Below, in pieces: positions 46,813-56,639 of a stretch of DNA of 64,000 nt (position 1 is its first letter; every line of letters begins with the position of its first letter). Source of the stretch: Przewalskia tangutica (lineage: Eukaryota > Streptophyta > Magnoliopsida > Solanales > Solanaceae); NCBI GenBank assembly GCA_029844215.1, contig CM056720.1, positions 30,249,711-30,313,710 on the forward strand. The letters run 5' to 3'. The position numbers and the translations under genes were made by a program. The notes below the pieces were generated by a model. That model was given only the letters and a program-made list of their open reading frames with translations, was not told the origin of the DNA and ran no database searches.

Positions 46813-47283
46813 TTAGTAAGGTTGTTCCGGATCGGGGAACGAGAGAGTTTGGGCGATAGCGGGTCGGGTTGAGGCCAGATCGCGGGTCAACCCGCAACCC
46901 GGAGTGAGGTGGGGTCTGTTCGAGGTGGTCCCGCCAGGTGGTAGGATCACGAGGGTGCTAAGCCCAGGTTTAGGTAACCATCGTACGAGTTCGCGGATGT
47001 GTTCAACTAGAATCGGATCGTGAAGGCCGGGAATGGCCTTAAAGGAATTTGGGGCTAGTAAGGTGACCAAGTTGGAGGTAGTGACTCCAAGGTTTTGGAA
47101 ACTGAAGCGATGACTGGAGTATGGTACGTGTACTAGAAAGAGTTCGGGTGTACGGTATGGTACGACGAGTAAGGAAAGAAGTGAACATGTGTTAAGGGGA
47201 TGGAAGTGATCATTTTTGTGAAGTGAAGATGCGAAGGGAGTATCCTTTAGACCATGGGTGGAAGTTTTTGTGTTGTTATACAC
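46813..47283 (-). other. Conserved antisense ORF in body 2 (156 codons)
   Basis: The longest antisense version of the block. The C-terminal half contains KAIPGLHDPIL and VEHIRELVRWLPKPG, then TLVILPPGGTTSN, which align with the B, D and P copies. The N-terminal half aligns with the N2 antisense frame. No signal peptide, membrane segment or known domain is evident. Selection on the protein is unproven. Confidence 0.45.
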
Positions 47284-47418
47284 GCTAGAGGTGATTCCTC
47301 GTTGGCTTGGATTGAGTTTTGCCCGTATGTTATACTATGGCCATTGGTGGCATGATTGGTTTGGTAAGTATAGCAGTGAAGACTATACCGGCGCATGTAT
47401 GTTTTGAGACTTAGAAGG

Positions 47419-47453
47419 AACATTCGGGACGAATGTTTCTAAGGGGGGAAGAA
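47419..47453 (+). other. PPT-proximal stem-loop and polypurine tract, body 2
   Basis: AACATTCG (47419-47426), CGAATGTT (47430-47437) and AAGGGGGGAAGAA (47441-47453), abutting L3. Confidence 0.85.
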
Positions 47454-47766
47454 TGTTACACCCCGTAGTTCCAGGGTATGTATGTGAGGACGTACGTACG
47501 AGAATACAACAGTAATTTTGGAAAGGAAGAAAGATGTGATTTTTCGACGGAAAAGTTTCCGAATTTTGAGAAGGAAAAATGTTCGTTAAAGGGAATTGGA
47601 TTCCATTCTAGATTCGGACTTTTGGAATATTTGAGAATTATGAAATTTTATTTCCGGAATTGGACACGTGGGGCCACAGGAAAATTTACGATTTGTAGGC
47701 CCACTTTATTTTCGGATTTTGGCATTACGGATATTTTCTAAGATGAAATATTTTGACGAGTAGGGC

Positions 47767-47990
47767 GACACGTGTCACCCCCATGTGGCCATGTGGCCGA
47801 ATTGATGATGGACTTGGTTACTTGGACGTTTTTGTGGGGGACAAGTGGCAAGCCACTTGTCCCATTTTTTGTGGTGGACACTTGGTTGGCAAATTACCCA
47901 CACACTTGGACCCAATCTTCACCACACACTTGGACCCAATCTTCACCACACACTTGCCTAGATCTTGGCCATTGATTTCTCTATAAATAC
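47767..47990 (+). promoter_or_regulatory. L3 promoter
   Basis: GACACGTGTC at 47767-47776 and TATAAATAC at 47982-47990; the 24-bp duplication lies between them. Confidence 0.6.
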
Positions 47991-48521
47991 CCCTTTGTGC
48001 AAGACTAATTCTTCATCCACACTTAAGTTCTTCCAAGTCAAAAATACCCCCCCTCCCTTTGTGATGTTCTCGTCCAACCCCCCCCCCCACTTTGTGTAGA
48101 AATACTTCAAGTATTGTTGTATAATCCCAAATACCTTAGCCTAGTATCCCTAGTAGTATTCCAAAGTTATTTCAACATTAAGAGCCCGGAAATACTACTT
48201 TATTCCTTTAGTCGCGAAACGAAGCCCTAGAAAAATCTTCATAGATTAGATGAAGTGTTAAGAGAAGTTGTTTAGAAACTTCTAAGTGTTGCTTGGAGCG
48301 GGTTGGAGCGTAAGGATTTGGAGCTAAACGTTACTCAGGATCGACTTATTATCTTGGATAATTTTGGGCTTATCGAGGTAATGATCTTTGTCCCCCTATT
48401 GTAATTGGATATTACATATTGTAGTAGTTTAGAATTGAGTACAAGATATATTGGAAGAATAATTATAAAGAATTGGACTGTATTTACAGTAGACTTGTAG
48501 TATTATTATGGGGCAGTGTTG

Positions 48522-48543
48522 TACACGTCCGGTTAGACGTGTA
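48522..48543 (+). other. Conserved LTR stem-loop in L3
   Basis: TACACGTC, loop CGGTTA, GACGTGTA, as in L1 and L2. Confidence 0.7.
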
Positions 48544-48834
48544 ACCCCCTCGGAGTTGTTGGCGTGGTAGCGGGCCTTGATAGAGGAGGAGATTTATGTG
48601 GTTGCGGGGGGGGGGGAGGTGCTACCGAATTTTCCGTAGAATAAGGAATCTTGTATTTAGAATATTCTACGAAGAGATCGAGAAGTTGATAGACGTTTTG
48701 TGGCCTTTTTAGGTGGAAGTATTGCGAGTAGTGTATTCTACTTAAAGGGTGGAAAGGACTTGCAGGGTTACGGTACTTTGGAGCTTTTTGCTTTTTGTCG
48801 ATAATCGTCGCGAGGTATGTGAACCTCTTCCTAT

Positions 48835-50467
48835 CAATCCTGGAACTCCCGCAGCTCCGCATAGTCACACAGACCGCATAGGCCGTATAGACCCGCATCA
48901 AGGGTGGCAAGCCCTCGGTATAACAAGTCAAGGGGGTATGTGATATAATAACAAGATAACCGCTTAACGTTTAACAACGTAAGCACAACAAGAATAACCC
49001 CCTTACACAACATCACAAGACACTAACACGCGTAGCATCATAACATGTTTACTTATCAAACCATCTTACTACACTTTTCAGAAATCAATACAAGACTTTC
49101 ATAAACAAATAAGTAAATCGTTCCTTTTATCTTTCTTAAGTCGTTACACCTAACTTCCCATAAAGTTAGTATAACTCTTTAAGCTTTTAAAACCAAGTAT
49201 TACTTTTCTTTCAAAAATGATTCATAACTCTTTTGAAATACTTCAAGATTCTTATTATTTAAATCTCAAGTCAAAAGACATCGAGTAAAACCAAGTTCGC
49301 TTAACACACGACGCTCACCGTACTATTTATATATTTTAAAAATATCATGCTCAAGAGGATAGGAAGAATCACATACCTCCTACGAAATCCACCGCCAAGT
49401 CGAATATGTCGCGCAGAGTATCAACCTATAATAGTCAAATACGCCTATCAACGCCTAGACTATTCTGTAGAATATTCTAAGCAGAGGGTTCTTAATTCTA
49501 CTAAACATCACAAAGACTTCCCTACCACATACTACACAAGTTCATCAGAATACAAATTCCCATGTAAGTACAGTTCAATTCTCTTCTTTTATACCATCCT
49601 TCTATATATCTTATACTCATTTCTATACTACTACAGTATGTAATCTCCAATCACAATAGAAGGATAAGATATTTACCTCGGTAAGCCCAAAATTATCCAA
49701 GTTTAAATGTCGATCCTGAACAACGTTGAGCTCCTATTTTGTACGCTCCAATCTGCTCCAAGAAACCCTTAGAAGTTTCTACACAACTTCTACTTACTAC
49801 TTCAACCAACAATGAAGATTATCCTAGGGTTTCGTTTTGCGACTAAAAGAAATATAGTAGTATTTTCGGGCTCTAAGTATAGAGGTAACTTTGGAAATAC
49901 TACAAGGGATATGGGCTAAGGTATTTGGGAATAGTAACAATACTTTGGAGAGATTTTTCTACCAAGGGTGTGCTTCAAGAGACACAAGGAAGGGGAGAGC
50001 TTGGACGAAAGCTCACAAAGGAGAAGGAGTTTTGAGACTTGGAAAATATTTTTGTGGATGAAGAATTCTTGCAACTTGTGGGTATTTATAGGACCTTCAA
50101 AGGCCAAGATTAAAGCAAGTGGATGGTGGAGATTTGGACATGTGCTACCTTATCCATCTACTCCACAAATATCTAGCAAACATTGACCAAATGTTTAAGG
50201 CCTTTACATGGCAAAACGTGCCAACAATTCCTCCACTAACCGTCCACTTGAGGTGACACATGTCGCCTCTCGTTGGTCCAAAATATTTCATCTCTAAAAA
50301 TCCAAAATAAATAAATTTGAAAACGCAAAATTCCCTTACAAGGTTCGGAAAATTTTCCGCGGAAAAACAATTCTTTTCATAGAAGCTTCACAATTTCGTC
50401 CCTAACATAATCCGGCTTACACAATCAGACGCACGCCCCACATACATACTGGAAATACGGTATAACA
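48835..50467 (-). repeat. LTR C in L3, truncated
   Basis: Overlaps the L1 copy (about 25886-27467) at near identity and extends to the true terminus GGTATAACA at 50467. Its left end, about 780 bases, is lost together with the adjoining part of L3. The right flank GCAAATGAGGAAGG corresponds to the L1 insertion site. The promoter has TATTTATA at 50083-50090 and GACACATGTC at 50255-50264. Confidence 0.85.
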
Positions 50468-51082
50468 GCAAATGAGGAAGGTATTCCACGCATGATTGAT
50501 GTTGTGGGCGAGACCCATAGTTATATTTGAGTGACGACTTTGAGGTGTGAGTCCACGACTTGACATGATCGCTTATATATCAGGATCGTAGTTTGGTTAT
50601 CATACATGTCTCCTATTTTTATATAGATTGTTATGATTTCATTTACGATTTTCGCCACATACTTGGTACTGTTGCATCGACTCTCCTTCGGGCCGTTCAT
50701 GCCGTAGGTAGAGGTACACCGCTTGTTGATCCTCGCTCATAGGATCGCAGTCAGCGTTTGGGAAGCTCCGCTTTCTCGAGGCTTATCTTTTGGTATACCT
50801 CACACATTATAGGTACTTGTACTTTCAGGGTATGGCGGGCCATTCCCGTCATAGTTGTTGTTATAAAATTCTTAGAGGTATGTAATCGCATGGGCGTAGT
50901 TTGTAAAGGATGTAACTGCTCGCTTTTTATGTATATACGGAAAGGTGACCGCTTGGTTAGCCTGCTTATCAGTATATCTGTTTCATGTTTAAGTTTTTAT
51001 TTCCGCTGATTTTCTCTGATGTTGTATCACTAGGGTGCCCGGGGTAAGGCACCAGTCACGGGCCCGAGGTCGGGTCATGACA
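50468..51082 (+). repeat. L3, part 2 (LTR end)
   Basis: Matches 36222-36793 and 44880-45513 and ends TCATGACA at 51082, followed by TTACT. Confidence 0.88.
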
Positions 51083-53401
51083 TTACTGTTTGACTAGCAT
51101 GAAGTATATGTATTAAAGATTGATAAGTGTTATGGATATTTGAAGCCTAAAATCCTAAATGACATGTTGAGCCATTTGAAATTGAAATCCAATTTGGTCG
51201 ATAATTAGAATCGTCGCATGTTACCTACTTGAAGATTATAGTAGTTATAATCAATTGCGGCTTGATAACATGTTATACTAAACAACTTGAATTGAAAAGG
51301 AATTGGAAAGGTTGATATGTTGTTACACCTTTGGCTGAGAATGACATTGTATGTTGGACTAGTTTGATATCAATTGTGGGGCGGAATTTTACACGTCTTG
51401 TAGGCGTGTAATCCCCAATTGTTAACTACATTGTTGAGCCTTAAATGTGGCTTGTTTGGTTATTGAATTCGGGCCTTGAAAAAGGTGGAAAAGTATGTAG
51501 AAACAAAGGAAGTGCTGTCCGATTTTCCGTAGAATTTAGTGACTTTGCACTTGGAATATTCTACGTTTGAAGCTAGAAGTTAATAGACGTATTATGGTCA
51601 TTATCGGTTGACATACTACGTAAGGCATATTGGACTTAGCAACTGGATTGAACCGAAGAGGTATGTGGAACTTTCCTATCTCTTGAGCATGAGTAGTTGT
51701 AAATGTATAGTACGGTAGACGTACTAGATTTAAATGAATTTAGTTTCATTTGATATCCTTGACTTGTTTTTAAAGGATAGAAGTGCCTTGGTTTCAAAAG
51801 CATAAAGTTGGTTAATAACTTTATGGAAAGAAAAGAGATAATGGTTTATTCTAATAAGGTAAACAAAGATTTCTTGACTTGAAAATGTATAGAATACTTG
51901 ATTTGGAAAGTATTGAACCCTTGAGCTATTCTAAAGTTAAGAAACTTGATTACTAAAGTTAATGGACTTGAAGTATTTCAAAAGTATATGATACTTATTT
52001 CGTTTTAAAAGTATAAGTCCCTTGGATATAAGGAAGAATGTAATTGTCTAAAGTATAAAGCTAGTATAACGGCTTTATGGGAAGTTGGTTATAATAGCTT
52101 TATGGAAAGTCAATAGAGTGGTTTACTCTAAGTAATTTAAATAATGATAAATTACTTGAAATAATGAAAGACAAATTGATTTGAAGGCATCAATTTCTTA
52201 AGGTTTTAAAAGAAAGAAGTCACATGATCTAGAAGCCTAAATGTATTTCTAAAAGGTATTGTGATTTGCCTTGAAAAGTAGATATGACTTGATACTACGG
52301 TTATTAGTATCTTGGAAATTTATATGAAAAATAGTCATTTTTAAAATAGTAGAAGTACGTAGCACTTTGGGTTAAATTCCCGGATTTTTATAATGACATG
52401 ATAGTGCCTTAAGTAAACTAAAATAAGAGTGTATATGTATAAGACTAATAAGAAGTTATGGGGATTTCTTAACTTGCTTATGTTATGTATGATAAGCCGG
52501 TAGTGCTTATGTTATGTATGATAGCCGGTTGTGCTAGTGATATATTGTTCATTACGGGGTCATTCCCCGGGTTTGTGGCATTTGCATATTCCGTGGATTT
52601 GCTACCCATGATGTGAGGAATACGTCATGCGAGTCCATGCGGCTTACGCGGTGAAAGTCCTACGCGGGGCGACCACCCTATGCGAGGAATACCTCACGTG
52701 GGTCCATACGACCTATGCGCGATACGCCTATGCGCGGAAGTTACCTCACGCGGTCCATACGGCCATGCGGGTGAAATAGTCCCAAGAGTAGGATTGCTTA
52801 ATGATACTATGGGCGGGTGACCCTACTTTGATCATGAGCCTCCTATTTTTATGCAGTAAAGTATACTCTTGTTTACTCTCATTGTTAATAAGGCACAAGA
52901 CATCGTTATTTGAGTTATCATACATGTCTCCGCTTATATTAGACTTTATGATTTCATTACGCATTTTCGGGCCACATACTTGGTACATGTTGTACTGACC
53001 TCCTTCGGGGGGTTGCGTTCATGCCGCAGGTAGAGTATACAGGTTGCTGATCCTCACTTTTAGGATCACTGCTCATTGCTGGGAAACTCCATTACTCCGA
53101 GGCTTATCCTCGGTTCGGATCCCCGTATGGTCGGTTTTTGTATATTCGTGGTATGGCGGCCCCGTCCCGCCACGCTTGTTATTCTTGAGGTCAGAGTCAC
53201 ATCAGGATTGGGTTTTAAGAACGTAAATGTAATCGTTTATTTTATTTTGGTTCATGTATATTTTACTGGCGTGGCCTTATCGGCTAACTCGCTGATATTT
53301 ACCGCTTAAGTATTTATGAGTTTTATATATTCCATCGCTATTCTCTAATGTATACCGTAGCGGTTCCTGTGTAGGCACCGCGCCCGGGTTGGGTCGTGAC
53401 A
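51083..53401 (+). repeat. P 5' LTR, second part
   Basis: Resumes P's LTR after the TTACT duplication and matches 61443-62537 of the 3' LTR. It ends GGGTCGTGACA at 53401. The stem-loop TACACG...CGTGTA is at 51390-51410, and degenerate short-unit repeats lie at about 52480-52530 and 52600-52770. Confidence 0.88.
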
Positions 53402-53405
53402 AAAG

Positions 53406-53416
53406 TGGTATCGAGC
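53406..53416 (+). other. Primer-binding site of P
   Basis: TGGTATCGAGC, four bases after the 5' LTR end; shortened form. Confidence 0.75.
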
Positions 53417-53619
53417 GCTTAGTCCTCGGAAAGTGTCTACGCACCGTGTCTAGTAGTCTTGGTTATCGGTGTGTTGTGCACCACATCTATAACCGTGGAG
53501 GTTGCAGACATTTAGGATTGGTTTCCATTCTTCTCACTCGAGATCGTGCGATAGAGCCGTGGTTGTGGTCGCTCTCTCTAACGAGTTATGTTTATTGCAA
53601 ACACGAAAGGCAAAGATGA

Positions 53620-53900
53620 CCCAGGAAAGATTGTGTGGATTGCGTATCCAGGTTGGTAATATTTGTAGTACAGATGGTATTATGACATACATCTATACGG
53701 ATTTATGTATAAGGGTCACATATGTGTTGCCTAGAATGATTTTAGATTACCGGGAAGGTATGAAACAGTTTAATGAACTCTCATCAAGGTTTTACGTACT
53801 AATTTGAGATAATTAGGTGATGATGAGTTGTATGAGAATGTAATGGACCCTTAAGAATTTATAATTAAGGGACTTAATGGAAGACTATGTTAATAACTTA
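53620..53900 (+). pseudogene. gag: gag capsid remnant of P
   Basis: A piece reading MKQFNELSSRFYVL, followed in another frame by residues such as DELYE, resembles the capsid region of plant Ty3/gypsy gag. Stops follow directly, and neither a start region nor a zinc knuckle is recognisable. Confidence 0.35.
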
Positions 53901-54640
53901 AGCTACGTGGTATGCTTAAGGGAATTGTACGGATGAGATCCGTATGGAGAAAATATGGTTGTTGTGATCAAGACAACACGATTATGGTATTATGAGAAGT
54001 TATTGTACCCGTTTACGGGGGGACTGATAAGGTAGGCTTGGAGCATGCGAATTGCGAGCCTAAGAATAGTGATAACCGCCGAGACCTTAGGTATATAAGG
54101 CCTTCTCGAGTAGTAAAAAAGTTAAGTCAGACCAAGGATAAGAGTTAAGTACGACGCCGAGTCGGGTTGAGGACCTATTAAGGGTCGCCCCATAGCCTGA
54201 AATGGAATGGGATCAGTTGTTAGTAGTCCCGCTACGTGACAGGGTCACGAGGGTGCAAAGACCAAGTCTAGTAAATCGTTTTACGGGTTCGTGGACGCAT
54301 TCCACCGAAAACAGGTTGTGAGAGCCGGAAATGGCCTTATATTGTTTAATTTTGTAACTCCAAAGATTGGAGGCCAGATTTAGTATGGAAGTTATGTACG
54401 TATGCTAATATAAGTTTGGAAGTACGGAAAGAGTACGACCAGTGAAAAAGAGAGCAACCAAGTGTAAAGAAATAGAGCCTGAATCCATGAGAACCTTTCG
54501 AGGTGACTACACCCGTGAGTGTTGGGTGGTAGCTGAGCGGGTAGATAATAATTGTCGGTGACGATACATTCGTTGGACCCTAGCAGACCTAGCAGAGTTG
54601 TTATGACAGACGTTAAGTTCATTATGAGTACGGGCTAGTT
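53901..54640 (+). other. Non-coding stretch of P with conserved block
   Basis: No sense-strand gene is visible. 54157-54385 is the P copy of the conserved block; antisense, 54213-54307 encodes VECVHEPVKRFTRLG and ends GTTNN with a TGA. The stretch is co-linear with the region after gag in B and body 2, so in P the block lies between gag and pol. Confidence 0.5.
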
Positions 54641-54790
54641 GGCCTCTTGTTATGCCAACGTTGACTGCAGAGATAGATTGGCTCGATTCCGGTTTCCCGG
54701 TAAGCCGATTATCAAGTCGAAAGGAAGAGAAGTGGTGGTAACCAGTGAATTATCCTTCTTTCTTTGACATATTTGATTTTAATAAGTTTG
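54641..54790 (+). pseudogene. pol: Protease-RT linker remnant of P
   Basis: A piece encoding RFRFPGKPIIKSKGR at about 54688-54732 resembles the stretch after the retroviral-type protease in plant Ty3/gypsy polyproteins. The protease active site itself was not found. Low confidence. Confidence 0.3.
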
Positions 54791-55854
54791 TGTGACTTGT
54801 TCATTTGAGGAAAATTAATGCAGAAGTAAGTAATACTCGAATTTGAAGGAGTTTATGTTAAGTGCCCTTGGAGGTACTTGGAGTTGGTTTGGTGTGGCGG
54901 TCAGGGCCACGACCTTCCGGATAAGTTCAGGATAGCGCGCAAGCAAGAATAAGATAAGTACGAGTGCTGCCTACGGAAAACAAAAAACATCGTTGGTAGA
55001 TTTTGAAAAATCTATACTATTATAAGGGGGCGCTTGATGATTTAGATTTTGTAAGGGAGATAAGTTCTCTCCCCCACGTAAAGGATAGTTTTACGTATTA
55101 TGGGGTTACGTGTACCCATGTTGTTAGACAAAGGATAGGAGACAGGTATGGTCTTCAGTATCGTCATGCCATAGGTTACAGTTTTAGATAACCGTGGGAA
55201 AAGTATTGTGTTGGGGTAATTGTGAACGACGTTACGAAATGGTCGAGGAAGTGTCGTAAGGATATAAATGCAGGTAGTACGCATGTATGAAACTATATGA
55301 TTATGAATCAAGAAAGAAATACTTTTTTCTAATAATAAGCATAAGGTAAGGTTATGACCAGAATGATGAAAGAGAATACAACTATGGTTATGTAAGTTGC
55401 ACGAGATAGGATTACCCCAGACTAGTGTAAAGACCATTAGTAGATGATGGGCGCAGAACCCTCGAGGAGCGTGGTAACATCTGTACTGACGAGAAAGATG
55501 GTAAGAAAATACGGTGGGTTAAGGGACCCCAGGACAACTTGAAATAACTTATAAAGGAAAGACGAGTAGACACTCGAACGATAAGAAATCTTGACAAGTC
55601 ATTGGATTATGTAATACCATGAATTGAGGTTGAACACCTGTCTATAAGCTCTACGAGCTGGGAGAAAAATAATCGGGTTACTACTTGAAGAGATCAAGGA
55701 AATCTCCCTCCCCCCCCCCCTCCTAATTGTGATTGACAGGAAGTCTTAGCCATGAGGCAAGCAAAGAAATCAAATCTAAGTTGTGACCAAGTTTGGTTGC
55801 AACAGAGAAAGGGAAACAAGAACCATAATAGAGATTAAGGATACCTGAATATTT
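54791..55854 (+). other. Decayed stretch where RT is expected
   Basis: Lies between the protease-RT linker and the RNase H region, so by order it should hold RT. I could not find an RT catalytic motif or a convincing frame. A C homopolymer is at about 55708-55721. Confidence 0.4.
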
Positions 55855-56434
55855 CGCAGGTATGAGAAAGGCTTCAGGTTATTGGAAGATAAGTTGACCA
55901 CGACTACAGTTCTAACCCCTCCTGAGAAACTAGAGGGTTAGGTTTTTATTGTAACACTTTGGGTGTTGGGCTAGGGTGTGTGCTGACGCAACACGATAAG
56001 GTTAGAGCCTATGTTTTCCGGCGTTTAGGGAAGCATGAAAGGAATTACGCTACTCACGATTTAGAGTCGGCAGCTAATCAGACTTGAAGATTTGGAGGCA
56101 TTCCTTATATAGACTTCATGTGGATGTTTGTGCAGACCACAAGAGCCTCCGGTATATCTTCAGACAGAGGCAGCTGAATTTGCGACAGAGACGGTGGTTA
56201 GATTTACTTAAGGATTGTGATATTGATATCTTATACCACCCGGGGAAAGCCGAGACGGTTACAGATGCTCTTAGTCGTGGATATATGGGTAGTCCGTCAG
56301 ATGGGCAGCCAGATAGACGGGACGTGGTCCGTGAGATTCATCTGCTACCGAGCCGAGGGGTTCGATTATTTGTTCCAAGGTTAATAGAGTTTAGATCTGA
56401 GAGGTTGCCGAGTCTTCCTTCGTCGAGGAGGTGA
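55855..56434 (+). pseudogene. pol: RT C-terminal end and RNase H of P
   Basis: From 55858 residues like EKGFRLLEDKLTTTTVLTPP mark the end of RT. GLGCVLTQHDKV (about 55966) and KHERNYATHDLE follow. After a frameshift near 56075 the frame is open to 56434 (116 codons) with KIWRHSLYRLHVDV, DHKSL, LRQRRWLDLLKD and YHPGKAETVTDALSR, a typical plant Ty3/gypsy RNase H. The Asp of ADHK and of TDALSR are in positions normally catalytic in this domain. It would degrade the RNA strand during reverse transcription. At least two frame breaks make it non-functional as read. Confidence 0.85.
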
Positions 56435-56639
56435 ATAGGCGACAATATGAGGATTCAGCGTTAGTATGATCGAGATATGACTCTCCGAAAAGAGAAGAGC
56501 CTGTTTGGTTAGCACCGGATGGGGTTGTTGGGATATGAGGATAGATTGTGTGTACCCGGTGCTGCAGGACTTGTCAGCAGGTTTTAGGGGAGGCACGCAG
56601 TGCTTATTGCTCTATTGTTCGGGGTCGACTAAGATGTAC
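56435..56639 (+). pseudogene. pol: Integrase N-terminal part of P, before insertion
   Basis: A broken frame encodes GYEDRLCVPG and then EARSAYCS, the usual approach to the integrase zinc-binding domain. It is cut at TGTAC (56635-56639) by solo LTR S and resumes at 59774. Confidence 0.65.
56635..56639. repeat. Target duplication TGTAC of S (left; right at 59769-59773)
   Basis: TGTAC abuts both ends of solo LTR S. Integrase sequence continues in register across the insertion. Confidence 0.92.

Larger units (their letters stand above)
45514..47453 (+). mobile_element. Body 2 of complex T
   Basis: 1940 bases between L2 and L3, near-identical to body 1 apart from a 243-base stretch that body 1 lacks. 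Primer-binding site, gag remnant, conserved block and purine tract are in the same order. Confidence 0.85.
47454..48834 (+). repeat. L3, part 1 (last LTR of T)
   Basis: Matches L1 and L2 up to CCTCTTCCTATC, where a deletion joins it to the middle of LTR C. A private 24-bp tandem duplication is at 47899-47946, and G and C homopolymers are expanded (about 48066-48088 and 48606-48616). Confidence 0.88.
13400..51082 (+). mobile_element. Complex T: tandem LTR-body-LTR-body-LTR retrotransposon with nested insertions
   Basis: Three LTRs of one subfamily (L1, L2, L3) alternate with two gag-only bodies inside a single pair of TTACT duplications. Body 1 (36794-38506) and body 2 (45514-47453) share the same internal gag deletion, so the second body arose by recombination, not by independent insertion. 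Unequal exchange between the LTRs of one element is the usual route to such tandems. Nested inside are N2, C and B (in L1), N3 (in L2) and a second C (in L3). Without them T would be roughly 14 kb. Confidence 0.85.
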
